Below are positions 47,949-58,104 of a stretch of DNA of 64,000 bases, piece after piece. The DNA is from Planctomycetota bacterium (lineage in GTDB: Bacteria > Planctomycetota > Phycisphaerae > WQYP01): positions 1 through 64,000 of the forward strand of contig JAJYZF010000008.1 in the NCBI GenBank assembly GCA_021800165.1, written 5' to 3'. A model generated the notes under the pieces. It searched no databases, was not told the DNA's origin, and saw only the letters and a list, made by a program, of their open reading frames with translations. Every line of letters begins with the position of its first letter. Position 1 is the stretch's first letter. The translations under genes were made by a program, and so were the position numbers.

Positions 47949-49436
47949 ATGCCACCACGCATCATCATCATCGGTGCCGGACCCGGAGGGCTGGCCGCTG
48001 CAATGTTGCTGGCTCATGCCGGCCTTGACGTCCAGATTATCGAGCGCCAAGCGTGCGTCGGCGGGCGCACGTCCTGCGTTCAGGCAAATGGATACCGGTT
48101 TGACCTTGGACCCACGTTTTTTCTCTATCCGCAGGTGCTGGAGGAGATATTCTCCGCCGTCGGCCGGGATCTCCACCGTGAAGTCCCCATGCGGCGACTC
48201 GATCCGCAATATCGCCTGACCTTCGGAGCTGGGGGCGAGTTGCTCTGCCGACCCAACATCGAGCAGATGACCGCTGAGATCGCCAAGCTCGCGCCCCTGG
48301 ATGCCCCGCAATTCGCCCGTTTCATGGCCGACAATCGCGTGAAACTCGCGAAGTTCGCCCCCTGCCTGCAAAGCCCCTTCCTGGGCTGGACGAGCCTCTT
48401 ACAGTCCCGATTGCTGGGGGTGCTGCCGTATCTTAAGCCGTGGAAATCCCTTCATGCCGAGTTGGCCGGGTATTTCCGCGATCCGCGGCTGCAGTTGGCA
48501 TTCACATTTCAGTCCAAGTACCTGGGCATGTCACCGTTCCAGTGCCCCAGTCTTTTTTCGATTCTCTCGTTTCTGGAATATGAACACGGCATCTGGCACC
48601 CTATCGGTGGGTGCAATGCCCTCACCAGCACCATGGCTCGGATTGCCGGGGAACTCGGCGCAACCATTCAGCTCAACGAACCGGTGCAGGAAATCCTGTT
48701 TCGAGGACGACGCGCCGTCGGCGTGCGTACCCGCTCTGGTGAGATTGCCTCTGACGCCGTGGTTGTCAACGCCGACTTCGCTCATGCCATGACGACGCTG
48801 GTACCGGAGCGTTTCCGCCGGAAGTGGACCAACACCCGCATCGCCGGCAAAAAATTCTCCTGTTCTACTTTTATGCTGTACCTGGGCATTGAGGGCCGGT
48901 ACGACCACCTCGCACATCACAACATCCACATCGCCGCCGATTACCGCAAGAACCTTGACGAGATCGAGCGGCTGCATGTGCTCTCGCAAGCCCCGTCGTT
49001 CTACGTCGCCAATCCCAGCCGCACTGACCACACGATGGCACCGTCCGGTCACAGTGTGCTCTACGTGCTGGTACCCGTGAGTCATCAGCATCCCAACATT
49101 GACTGGACGCGTCAGCGGGAGGAGTATCGCCAGATTGTCTTTCGCCAACTTAGACAACTGGGCCTGGAGGACGTGGAGCGCCGGATCCGCTTTGAACGTA
49201 TTATCACGCCCGCCGATTGGGAGCACACCGCCGGCATCTACCGGGGCGCAACTTTTAATCTCGCCCATAACCTTGGGCAGATGCTCCACCTTCGTCCGCG
49301 CAACCGCTTTGAGGAATTTGACGGAATGTACCTGGTTGGTGGCGGCACCCACCCGGGCAGTGGCTTACCGGTTATCTTCGAGTCGGCGCGGATCACGTCG
49401 CGCCTGCTCCTGCAAGATCTTCACGCCCGTAGCTGA
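47949..49436 (+). CDS. crtN: Phytoene-desaturase-family protein (CrtN-like diapophytoene desaturase)
   Basis: IIIIGAGPGGLAAAMLLAHAGLDVQIIERQACVGGRTSCVQANGYRFDLGPTFFLYP; GMYLVGGGTHPGSGLPVIFESARI. Confidence 0.88.
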   Translation: MPPRIIIIGAGPGGLAAAMLLAHAGLDVQIIERQACVGGRTSCVQANGYRFDLGPTFFLYPQVLEEIFSAVGRDLHREVPMRRLDPQYRLTFGAGGELLCRPNIEQMTAEIAKLAPLDAPQFARFMADNRVKLAKFAPCLQSPFLGWTSLLQSRLLGVLPYLKPWKSLHAELAGYFRDPRLQLAFTFQSKYLGMSPFQCPSLFSILSFLEYEHGIWHPIGGCNALTSTMARIAGELGATIQLNEPVQEILFRGRRAVGVRTRSGEIASDAVVVNADFAHAMTTLVPERFRRKWTNTRIAGKKFSCSTFMLYLGIEGRYDHLAHHNIHIAADYRKNLDEIERLHVLSQAPSFYVANPSRTDHTMAPSGHSVLYVLVPVSHQHPNIDWTRQREEYRQIVFRQLRQLGLEDVERRIRFERIITPADWEHTAGIYRGATFNLAHNLGQMLHLRPRNRFEEFDGMYLVGGGTHPGSGLPVIFESARITSRLLLQDLHARS

Positions 49437-49653
49437 GATGACGCGCAAGGCAGTCTCGCCCGCATCCGTGTCACATTCGCTGGTCGAAAAATGGACACAG
49501 ATATCGATTTTTTGGGATGCGGTCCTGACCCAGCCGCGGCATCACGGCTGCGTCGACGACCATTGATTTGGTCGCATCGGGCCGACCGCTGTCGGGTGGG
49601 AGCACTATGAGCAAAGATGCTATGAAGCATGGGCTTGTCGGCCGGTAACTTTT

Positions 49654-50208
49654 TCATCGATCGCGGCCCGGGGTTACGATCGAGGGATGCAGCACGGCGA
49701 TTTCCGGCAGGTTGCGGTAAAAGTGGTTGTAGTCCATACCGTAACCGACCACAAATTCGTCGGGAATGTCAAAACCGATAAAATCCGCGCGCATTCCCAA
49801 ACGCAGCGCGGTGTGCTTGCGCAAGAGCACACAAGCCCGCACCGAGGCCGCCCGCTGCCGCTGTAAAATAGCCCGCACCGCCGCCAGGGTTTGGCCGCTG
49901 TCTAAGATATCATCCACAATCAGCACGTGTTTGCCTGTAACATGCAGCTTTTCCGGATACAAAATTCGCGGCTGCCGGTTGCGGGTGAGCTTACCCGCAT
50001 AGCTGGATACGGCCAGAACGTCCACCCGCATTTTTAGCGGCAGGCAGCGCATTAAATCCGCCAGAAAAATAATTGATCCGGTCAGCAGCGGCACAATCAC
50101 CAATTCCCGCCCCCGATAACCGGCGGCAATTTCACCCGCCAAGGCCTGCACGCGCCGGGCGATCCGTCGACGGGAAACCAGCACACGTTGTATTTCACTT
50201 GGAGCCAT
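49654..50208 (-). CDS. hpt: Hypoxanthine phosphoribosyltransferase
   Basis: HVLIVDDILDSGQTLAAVRAIL PRPP motif; DFIGFDIPDEFVVGYGMDYNHFYRNLPEIAVL. Confidence 0.95.
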   Translation of the reverse strand: MAPSEIQRVLVSRRRIARRVQALAGEIAAGYRGRELVIVPLLTGSIIFLADLMRCLPLKMRVDVLAVSSYAGKLTRNRQPRILYPEKLHVTGKHVLIVDDILDSGQTLAAVRAILQRQRAASVRACVLLRKHTALRLGMRADFIGFDIPDEFVVGYGMDYNHFYRNLPEIAVLHPSIVTPGRDR

Positions 50209-50382
50209 AATCCCCAGAATACCCGCTGCGGCGCTGCATGGAAAATGTTCCAGCCGGCGTTGGCACCGGTGAAGGCCCTTTTATAAGGGCCCGCCGCGTT
50301 GCCCGCCGCCAACGGCCATTTTCCCAAAGGCAATGATCGCAGTATAATTTTTCTGTTGACAGAGTTACTATCGAGGTGAGCC

Positions 50383-51507
50383 ATGGCTACCATACGCGAC
50401 GATCTACAGACGATGCCAGCGCCTCGGATACGCCAAGGCAAAGGTAGCCGGGCAGATGGCAAAACAGTCGGCGTGTCACGATGGCTTGGCCCTTCCAGCG
50501 GGTCGCACCGCGGTTTCACCCGTACAGACTTGGTGGTGCTCATTGTCGTTGGCGCAGTTGGGGTTCTGTTGGCATGGGCGTTCCTCATGCCCAGTCTTAT
50601 AGTCACCCGTGAGATTCCCACCCGGGCAATCTGTTCCGTCAACGTGCGCAGCCTCATTCAATCCATGATCATCTACGCGCAGGACAACAATAACGAATTC
50701 CCGGCGGCATCCGCGTCGTCCAGCGACACCGCAAACCGGAACGCCGCCAATCAAATGTTCCCCGCCGCATCCGGTCCCGCCGGCGATACGTATGTGAATG
50801 ATTCGCACATCACCACTTCTGATACCGCCGCCACCCCCAAGGCCGCAGCAACTGCGGCCTATGGCACCGGCGTGATGGTGGCTTCTCCGCTGGCCTCCAT
50901 GTGGCTGCTGGTTTTGAACGGCCAGATGACGGTGAAAAGTTTTCTTTGTCCATCGGATCCTTACGCCACCCAGCCCTCCGAGATGTACAACGCCAGCAGC
51001 CAATACTTTTACAACTTTGGCGTGGTCAACGGTGCCACTTCCGCCACCGGTATCGGCGAAAGCTACTCCATTGATTTTCCATGGTGTTATAGAACCGGCA
51101 AGATCGGCGGGTGGTGGATGAACAATACCAGTTCCAGTCTGCCGTTGGCGGCGGACATGGCCCCGGCTTATGACCCCAAGGGCGGAAGACTGGCCCGCGA
51201 TCCACTTTTACCGCTCAACAACTTCGCCGGCAATTACATTTTCAACTCGGGTAACCATGCCGGCCAAGGACAGAATGTCGGCTTTGGCGACGACCATGTC
51301 GTATGGGAAAACAACCCGTATGTCGGCCAAAGTTCTGATTCCATCTACAGCTACGGTAACATCTCCAGCGATTTCCCTACCGACGGAGCCATGTACTGCG
51401 GCAGCACCGGCGATTCCGCCGTATACCACCATTGGAACCCCGGCAAGGCTAAATCATGGGATGTCTGGATGGCTCCGGTACGCGATGTACGTAACGGCCA
51501 TTGGTAG
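50383..51507 (+). CDS. Type II/IV prepilin-like N-terminal cleavage protein (DUF1559-like)
   Basis: RGFTRTDLVVLIVVGAVGVLLAWAF N-terminal pilin-like helix; C-terminal NSGNHAGQGQNVGFGDDHVVW resembles the H-X9-DG segment. Confidence 0.65.
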   Translation: MATIRDDLQTMPAPRIRQGKGSRADGKTVGVSRWLGPSSGSHRGFTRTDLVVLIVVGAVGVLLAWAFLMPSLIVTREIPTRAICSVNVRSLIQSMIIYAQDNNNEFPAASASSSDTANRNAANQMFPAASGPAGDTYVNDSHITTSDTAATPKAAATAAYGTGVMVASPLASMWLLVLNGQMTVKSFLCPSDPYATQPSEMYNASSQYFYNFGVVNGATSATGIGESYSIDFPWCYRTGKIGGWWMNNTSSSLPLAADMAPAYDPKGGRLARDPLLPLNNFAGNYIFNSGNHAGQGQNVGFGDDHVVWENNPYVGQSSDSIYSYGNISSDFPTDGAMYCGSTGDSAVYHHWNPGKAKSWDVWMAPVRDVRNGHW

Positions 51508-51688
51508 ACCGTAGCGTAGCCTTGCTTTTGGCCCAGCCGTGATGGCGGCGTTATTTCGGCTTGATTTCACGCACCGCCGTTGGCTGCGGCTTACCCAATC
51601 ATTCTGCCGCCACCGCCGCATTTTGCTTGTCAGGCTGCGTTGCCTTACACTATTGCACTGGTGTGCTCAACCGATGAGGTTTCCCCGC

Positions 51689-52549
51689 ATGAGTAAATTG
51701 GTTTGGATTGATGGCCAGCGTGTGCCGCTGGCCCAGGCAAAAATCAGCGTTTTCGACCATGGCCTGCTGTACGGCGATGGCGTTTTTGAGGGCCTGCGGC
51801 AATACAATGGAGGCATTTTTCGCCCGCAGGAACATCTGGATCGGCTCTTTGATTCCGCCCGCGCCATTCGCCTGGAAATTCCCTATTCCGCATCGGAACT
51901 GCTGCGGGCCATGGAAGAAACCCTCGCCGCCAACGCTCTGCAGGAAAGCTACATCCGGCTGGTGGTAACGCGGGGAGTGGGCCTGCTGGGAATTTCCCCG
52001 GCTAATTGTCAGCGTCCTTCCGTATTTATCATCACCGATACCATTCAGATGTACCCGGCGGAACTTTATCGCACCGGCATGGCCATCATCACCGCCAGCA
52101 CCGTGCGCACCGCCCCCAATGCTCTGTCCCCCAAAATCAAAAGTCTCAATTATCTCAACAACATTCTGGCCAAGTGGGAAGCCATTGATGCCGGAGTGCC
52201 CGAAGCCGTCATGCTTAATCACCTAGGCTACGTTTGCGAATGTACCGGCGATAACATCTTCATCGTTCGCCGGGGCGAGCTTTTAACCCCCCCACCGGAA
52301 AGCGGTCTGCTGATGGGCATAACGCGTGGCGTCGTGCTGGAATTGGCCGGCAAAGCGGGCATTCCTACCCGCCAAACCAATCTGCTGCGATCCGATCTGT
52401 ACACCGCGGATGAATGTTTTCTCACCGGCAGCGGGGCGGAAGTCATCGCCGTGACCAGCATCGATAAACGCCCCATCGGCCCCGGCAAGGTGGGACCGAT
52501 TACGCAGCAACTTAGCGCCGCGTTTCACCACTACGCCCGCCATGGCTGA
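51689..52549 (+). CDS. ilvE: Branched-chain-amino-acid aminotransferase
   Basis: VFDHGLLYGDGVFEGLRQYNGGIFRPQEHLDRL; KIKSLNYLNNILAKWEA; CTGDNIFIV; ECFLTGSGAEVIAV. Confidence 0.93.
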   Translation: MSKLVWIDGQRVPLAQAKISVFDHGLLYGDGVFEGLRQYNGGIFRPQEHLDRLFDSARAIRLEIPYSASELLRAMEETLAANALQESYIRLVVTRGVGLLGISPANCQRPSVFIITDTIQMYPAELYRTGMAIITASTVRTAPNALSPKIKSLNYLNNILAKWEAIDAGVPEAVMLNHLGYVCECTGDNIFIVRRGELLTPPPESGLLMGITRGVVLELAGKAGIPTRQTNLLRSDLYTADECFLTGSGAEVIAVTSIDKRPIGPGKVGPITQQLSAAFHHYARHG

Positions 52550-52681
52550 CCCACGCGGCCCCGCAGCCTCTGGCGGGCGGTCCATGTCCGAACGCTGTGA
52601 TCGCGGCCAAGCACGCATACCATTGCCCACCCGGCGCGCCGGCCATTGATGGCTTAGACCGCCGGAGACACTCGGTAACTT

Positions 52682-53527
52682 TTAACGACCCACCGCCACG
52701 AACCCCGGATAATGCAGATCGCTGATCAATCGGGGATTGATCACGCGGCCGGTGATGCTGTACTGGCCGATGGTTCCTCCACGGTATTCCCCCACCACAA
52801 ATAAATCCTGCCGCCACAGAGCAATACCAAAGGGATCCCGCAATCCGCCAACCAGCGTAGCCCTGATCACCTGTCCTGTGGTGGAATACTGGCCAATTGT
52901 GCCGGCACCGTCATTGGTGACAAAAAACTCGTGGCCGCGCACGGCTATGCCATTGGGACCGGCGAGGCCGGAGACCAATACCGCCTCGAGCACACGTCCG
53001 GTAACGGTATATTTACCGATGGTGCCGGAACCAAAGTTGACCACCAATAAATCATTTCCGACTACCGCAATACCGTCCGGACCATGCAGGTTGGAAATGA
53101 GTCTGGCGTTGATGGTGCGGCCGGAAGTGGTGTATTCACCAACGGTTCCAGCACGATAATTCGCCACGAACAAATGATGCCCGGATACCGCGATGCCCGC
53201 CGGGCCTTTAAGGCCGGAAATCAATCGGGTGTTTATCACCCGACCCGCGGTGGTATATTCGCCGATCGTACCGTTGTTTTCGTTGGCCACAAAAAGCCGG
53301 TCGCCCGCCACGGCGATGCCGAAGGCCATGTGCAAACCCCGTATCAGCGTTGGGCTTATCGTGCGTCCCGTGGTGGTATATTGGCCGATGGAATGTTGAT
53401 TCCCCACAAAAATAGCGGCCGCCATGCTGGGGCTGGTTCCCGCAACTGCTGCTCCCAAAATTCCGAGCAGAAACCAGATGAACTTGGCTGGGCAGGTCAC
53501 GGGTGAATCCTTTCTTAACGCGCACAT
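52682..53527 (-). CDS. Exported NHL/YVTN-like beta-propeller repeat protein
   Basis: About six repeats of (G)TIG(Q/E/K)YT.TGR.I...LI.GL..P.GIAV.G..LFV.N. Confidence 0.8.
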   Translation of the reverse strand: MCALRKDSPVTCPAKFIWFLLGILGAAVAGTSPSMAAAIFVGNQHSIGQYTTTGRTISPTLIRGLHMAFGIAVAGDRLFVANENNGTIGEYTTAGRVINTRLISGLKGPAGIAVSGHHLFVANYRAGTVGEYTTSGRTINARLISNLHGPDGIAVVGNDLLVVNFGSGTIGKYTVTGRVLEAVLVSGLAGPNGIAVRGHEFFVTNDGAGTIGQYSTTGQVIRATLVGGLRDPFGIALWRQDLFVVGEYRGGTIGQYSITGRVINPRLISDLHYPGFVAVGR

Positions 53528-53602
53528 GTTGATGCCAGTGGCGCGACCTTCGATAGTATAGCGTATGCTCCGGCGTGGGGAATTGCCACACCGGCATCGC
53601 GA

Positions 53603-54742
53603 TTACGGCCGGGGGCCAAGGTAGCGATCCTTGAGCCGACGCCAATGGGCGGAATTAATCTCCTCGAGTAAAGCGTCGGAAATGGCCCGGCGCAAAGGGC
53701 TGCCATCGGGCAGGGCAATGGCGTAATATTGCCGCTGCACCAATTCCGGCAATATGCGAATGTTCGCGGCCAACCGCCCGCGGATAAAATAGCGCAGGAT
53801 CGGCGCGTCATAAACCAGGGCTTGAATTTTTCGATCCTGCAACGCCACCAGGGCCGACCTTACATGCGTAAAGAGCACCGGCTTGATGCCTATGGTCCGA
53901 AGATAATCCGCGCTGGTGGAAGGAGCCACCGTTCCCACACGCATGGTCCTTAGACGGCGCATGCTGGGCAGGGGCGCAGCCAACCGATTGAGCGTGAGGG
54001 TGGCGGCAACGGATGCGGTAAAGCTGGATACGGCCATCACACCGATAATCATCCAGGCAATTCCAAAGACCCGGCCCCAGGGGGTGCGCGGAACGATATC
54101 GCCGTAGCCCACACCGGTCATGGTTTGTGCGGACCACCACATCCCCGATCCTATGCCCTTGAAGACCCCGCCGCCGAATTGCACCCGATTGCGCCTGCCC
54201 TCCAAAAGCCAGATCGCCGTTCCCGTTCCCACCAGCAGGGCCAGCAGACTCAAGACCAAAGCCAGAAATTTAAGCGACAACAGTTGGCCCAAGACCAGGT
54301 GCCAGGCGCTTTTGCGGCTCGCACGTACCGCAATGGCCAAACCGGTGAAATAAAACGGCTGGCTGAAATCCATGCGCTGCTGGCGCCCCACCGTTACCGT
54401 GATAGCGCCAATTCCCGCATCCAAAGAATGATCCTGCACCCGCTGCAGCAGTTGCCCAAAGGGCAGCCCCACAATACGGTAGTGCCAGCCCAGTCGCCGG
54501 GCCACAGCCCGCCACAAATCAATACTTAAGCCGGTCCATTTTCCATCGGGTTGACGCATGGCAAAGGGCGGCGCGAATGTGGTTCCAATTTGCAAGGTTT
54601 TGGTGGAGGCGGCGGCGGATTGTACGGCTGGTGCGTCAGCCAGCGCATGACCACCCAGCAGCAGCGACAACCACACCACCACACCGGTACCAAAATAAAC
54701 CAACGCACAGCGCCGCATCAGCGGAAATTGTGCTGGCAGCAA
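53603..54742 (-). CDS. Periplasmic-binding-domain ion channel (GluR0-like prokaryotic glutamate-receptor-type K+ channel)
   Basis: Solute-binding N-terminus split around TM region with selectivity-filter-like TMTGVGYGDIVPRTPWGR. Confidence 0.8.
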   Translation of the reverse strand: MLPAQFPLMRRCALVYFGTGVVVWLSLLLGGHALADAPAVQSAAASTKTLQIGTTFAPPFAMRQPDGKWTGLSIDLWRAVARRLGWHYRIVGLPFGQLLQRVQDHSLDAGIGAITVTVGRQQRMDFSQPFYFTGLAIAVRASRKSAWHLVLGQLLSLKFLALVLSLLALLVGTGTAIWLLEGRRNRVQFGGGVFKGIGSGMWWSAQTMTGVGYGDIVPRTPWGRVFGIAWMIIGVMAVSSFTASVAATLTLNRLAAPLPSMRRLRTMRVGTVAPSTSADYLRTIGIKPVLFTHVRSALVALQDRKIQALVYDAPILRYFIRGRLAANIRILPELVQRQYYAIALPDGSPLRRAISDALLEEINSAHWRRLKDRYLGPRP

Positions 54743-54780
54743 GCCGTAGAGTCAAGCGAAATGGGCAGCCTGCGGGCGCA

Positions 54781-56151
54781 TCAACCCACCCGCGGCTGGC
54801 CGGAAGGATCACTGCGTCTGAACCGCCACATCCATAACATCCCCACGGCCCACAGGATAACATCGGCGTACATCACCAAACCCAAATCGCGCAAATACGC
54901 AAAAGGTCTCGGCAATACCGTAAGAATATGCGACACCGCAAACAAAATCAGCACCCAACCCAACCCCCAACCAATGGGTAATTTATGGTCATGCTCCCAT
55001 TTGGAAGCCAGCAGGGCCATGGGCAGCGGCAAAACCATGCAAAAATAATGGGGATGGCAGATGGGAATAATGGGCAGCATGATGGCAATAAGCGTACCCA
55101 AAAATACGTTGCGGGCGATGGGGTCGTCGGTTTTCATTCGCCAGCCCACAAAAATCGTCAGCGCCACCAGCACCGCGGAAAGCGACCAATGAGCAATTTT
55201 AACCGCCTCATCCGGAGCCGGCGTCAGGTGGCCGAAATGAATGGTGTGATCGATCACCGCTTCAAACGAATTCGAATCGGTATCGTTGACGTCAAAAAGC
55301 TCGCGATCGCGGCTGGTGTTGTGGTTAAGTCCCAGTGCCGGCTCAACAATCACGCGATTAAGCGTCCGGTACGCGGTGATGGTTCGGCTTGGCCCCATGA
55401 CGGCCAAGGGAATAAGGCCCATCCCGATAACAATGGCCATGGCCATGCCGATCAACCATTTCAGCCCGCCCCGGCGCACCGCGTAGACCACCAGAAAAAT
55501 CGGGAATAATTTGAGCGCGGCCGCAAAACCGGCGCACACCCCGCCCCAAAGCTCGCGCCGATAGGCCAACATGGCCCCCGCACCCGAAAAACAAACCATC
55601 AGCAACGGATTCACCTGGCCGCGGGCCAACGCCCGGCCCAGTGCCGGCAGCACCACCAGCAGCGGAACAATGCGCAAGGCCCACCATCGGCGGCAGTATT
55701 TGGGCTGCTTTCTTACGGCCGGGTCGGTGCTGGTGCGTTCCAAAGCGCGGGCCAACCATTCCACGGCAATCCAGGTGAAAATCAGGCTTATGACGTACCA
55801 CACGCCCACCGAAACGGCATACGGAATGAAGTTGGTCGGCAGCCGGCCCGGTGGGGCATCACCAAACGGATACAGCAGAATCGCCAGCAGCGGCGGATAG
55901 TTGTAATGCCAGCCGTTGGTATCGACCACATGATACGGATTAACGCCCGCGCGAATGGCCCAGGCAGCGCGGAAATACGTGTCCACGTCCGTCTGCCGAC
56001 GAATAAGAAACGCCGAATGAATTTCCGTGGCCACGCCCAGCCCAATGGCCGCAATGACAATAGCCACAATGCCCCAAGCCTCCCAGGAGTTTAAGCGGTC
56101 AAACGGCCCCCTGCCCGGGGGCAACTTGGTGGAAGATTCGGGTTTCATCAT
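54781..56151 (-). CDS. Glycosyltransferase family 87 (DUF2029)-like membrane protein
   Basis: TDVDTYFRAAWAIRAGVNPYHVVDTNGWHYNYPPLLAILLYPF, multiple TM helices. Confidence 0.8.
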   Translation of the reverse strand: MMKPESSTKLPPGRGPFDRLNSWEAWGIVAIVIAAIGLGVATEIHSAFLIRRQTDVDTYFRAAWAIRAGVNPYHVVDTNGWHYNYPPLLAILLYPFGDAPPGRLPTNFIPYAVSVGVWYVISLIFTWIAVEWLARALERTSTDPAVRKQPKYCRRWWALRIVPLLVVLPALGRALARGQVNPLLMVCFSGAGAMLAYRRELWGGVCAGFAAALKLFPIFLVVYAVRRGGLKWLIGMAMAIVIGMGLIPLAVMGPSRTITAYRTLNRVIVEPALGLNHNTSRDRELFDVNDTDSNSFEAVIDHTIHFGHLTPAPDEAVKIAHWSLSAVLVALTIFVGWRMKTDDPIARNVFLGTLIAIMLPIIPICHPHYFCMVLPLPMALLASKWEHDHKLPIGWGLGWVLILFAVSHILTVLPRPFAYLRDLGLVMYADVILWAVGMLWMWRFRRSDPSGQPRVG

Positions 56152-56589
56152 GACGCATCCCTGGTTGAACCATCATCGAAGCCGGCGCGGGCCTTGTTCG
56201 GCCGGTTAGTGATGACGCTGGGTTGGCCGAAAAAAATTGCCACCAACCCTGGCCTCGCCGGCAAGGCCGCCGACGTGCATCTTACGGATAGCGCCCCGAA
56301 AAGTCTCGCCGCGGCTGAAGCTGCCGGTCATTTTTGTACCTTACCCGCCGCACTGCACATCTGTTGGGCAAACCCGCCTTGGGAAGTCTTTCTTTTGTTG
56401 CGCTTTGTGCAATGGCCACGATGGAGGCAGGGTGACTTTGCCGCAACCAGCCAGACATCTGGACCTTTTTTAGACTCGCGGCCACAGATCTTATCGCCCC
56501 TTTTTGCAGGCCACCGCTGCGAGCGGGCATTTTTAGGCGGCATTTTTTGCCGCGAACCCGCTTTGGCACGCCAGTTGCATTAGTAACAG

Positions 56590-56928
56590 CAGATACGTCA
56601 ACCCGCGAGGTTGACACCAGTGCAGCACCTGCCCGGCAAACGTATCGCCGTCAGGGGCGCTGGGGATCCAGAGAGAAAGCATACTCCCCTGCGGTCGGAC
56701 CGGAAAACTGCGGCCCACCTGCGGAGAGTTGCAATCCGCGGATCGCAGCCTTTACTGCGGCAACCCGCAGTTGGAAAAAGTGAATAGTCGGTGCATGGTG
56801 CAGACCGGTTCGTTTGAAGTGCAGCCCGGAGGTCTGTTGCGGAATAAGTCTGCTCCATGCACAAACCCAAACTCGTTTCCTCCTCCGCCAGGCCGTGTGG
56901 ATTTACCCTCCTCCACACGGCTTTTTTT
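56590..56928 (+). ncRNA. Candidate structured non-coding RNA or long structured leader
   Basis: GTCAACC-CGCGA-GGTTGAC hairpin at 56597-56615, several further stems (CGCAG/CTGCG; CTGCGG-CAAC-CCGCAG), strong terminator at 56892; family not recognised. Confidence 0.4.
56892..56928 (+). terminator. Rho-independent terminator
   Basis: GCCGTGTGGA-TTTACCCTCC-TCCACACGGC followed by T7. Confidence 0.85.
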
Positions 56929-57072
56929 ATTGCAGCGCCACCCCGCGGCCGAGGCGTACCAGCCGCGATCAGGGCCAGACGCCAATACTCCGCGGGCCAA
57001 AGTTGCCAACCCCAAAACCATCGCTTGACACGCCGGCAGGAACTGCCAAAATGCGGTGGTCGGCCAAGTCCG

Positions 57073-58104
57073 ATGGGCCTTGCAACGAGCAAGTCTGCGT
57101 CGGCCAACGGTTGGGTTTGCACGAAAGTCAAGAGGTGCGGCGTGAGTTGGAAAGTTGGATTCGGCATTGCGTTTGCGATTGTCGCTGTTTTCGCGGCCGC
57201 CCTGATCTACAGCATGATGCCCACAGGCGTTGGACAAGCCAGCAGCGCAACGACGGCTCGCGGCTTCATGGATCCGATAAAAGTGGGCGCAAAACCCGCT
57301 GGCCTCTTACCACCCGTCGCGGGCTTTGGGGCCGGGGCTTTGTACAAGCAGGCATACCAGAGGCTGCAAGCCCTGGCACCTGGCCGACACGCCTTGCGCC
57401 GCATCAACCACAATGCCGATCCCACGGGCGACCCCACGCTTGTTGCTATTTTAACCCTGCTTGAAAAAGCCGCGGGCAAAGGCCTTACCCGTCCGCATCT
57501 GCTGTTTTATGTGCATCCGCCGCTGCCTAAAGTTAATGACGAGGTCCAAAGCCGTCTGGAAACGCTCTCGACCCTTACCTCCCAGGCGGGTGCCGCGTAT
57601 GAATTTGCTCATCATCCTAAAAGGGCCAGGGCGGCCTTCTCCGCAGGCTTGTCATTCGGATATCGGCTCTGGAAAAAGGGCCTTTATGTGCCGGAACGGA
57701 TGGTCGGCCTCGATGCCATGGAAAACGCACTGGCCGGTTTGCGATTCCTTTACCAGAAAGGCCCCCTGGAAAATATGTACCTTGACCATTCCGTTTTGAA
57801 ACTCAACCGGCATGTGAAAGCCGCTCTGGCCAAGTGGGATGCCAAATATCAGATTGTTCACAATGTAAGTCCGTTTGCTCCCGATCTGATCAACATCATC
57901 CGCCACGACCACGATATTTCATGGCGTATTGCCGCGATCACCAGCCTCGGGGTGGCGCGTTGGGCGACCTCCAACGCCGGCAAAGCCCGCGCCATACTGG
58001 AGTTCCTCCAGAAAGAAAGCCGTTCCAATAACGGCTGGATCAGCGCTGCGGCGAAACAAGCGGCAGCCTTCACGCGAACCACCATTAATTCGCTAAGTGA
58101 TTGA
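57073..58104 (+). CDS. Membrane-anchored hypothetical protein
   Basis: N-terminal TM (VGFGIAFAIVAVFAAALIYSM) then soluble domain; the longer ORF start (56857) would cross the terminator. Confidence 0.55.
   Translation: MGLATSKSASANGWVCTKVKRCGVSWKVGFGIAFAIVAVFAAALIYSMMPTGVGQASSATTARGFMDPIKVGAKPAGLLPPVAGFGAGALYKQAYQRLQALAPGRHALRRINHNADPTGDPTLVAILTLLEKAAGKGLTRPHLLFYVHPPLPKVNDEVQSRLETLSTLTSQAGAAYEFAHHPKRARAAFSAGLSFGYRLWKKGLYVPERMVGLDAMENALAGLRFLYQKGPLENMYLDHSVLKLNRHVKAALAKWDAKYQIVHNVSPFAPDLINIIRHDHDISWRIAAITSLGVARWATSNAGKARAILEFLQKESRSNNGWISAAAKQAAAFTRTTINSLSD

Noticed and set aside
54985-55509. 174-aa plus-strand ORF
   Set aside because: Antisense to the GT87-like membrane protein; composition typical of a shadow ORF.
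56590-56928. RNase P RNA, tmRNA, SRP RNA or 6S RNA
   Set aside because: None of the universal sequence signatures (for example GAGGAAAGTCCGGGC, tRNA-like tmRNA ends, SRP GGAA/GNAR loop motif) were found; left as unassigned.
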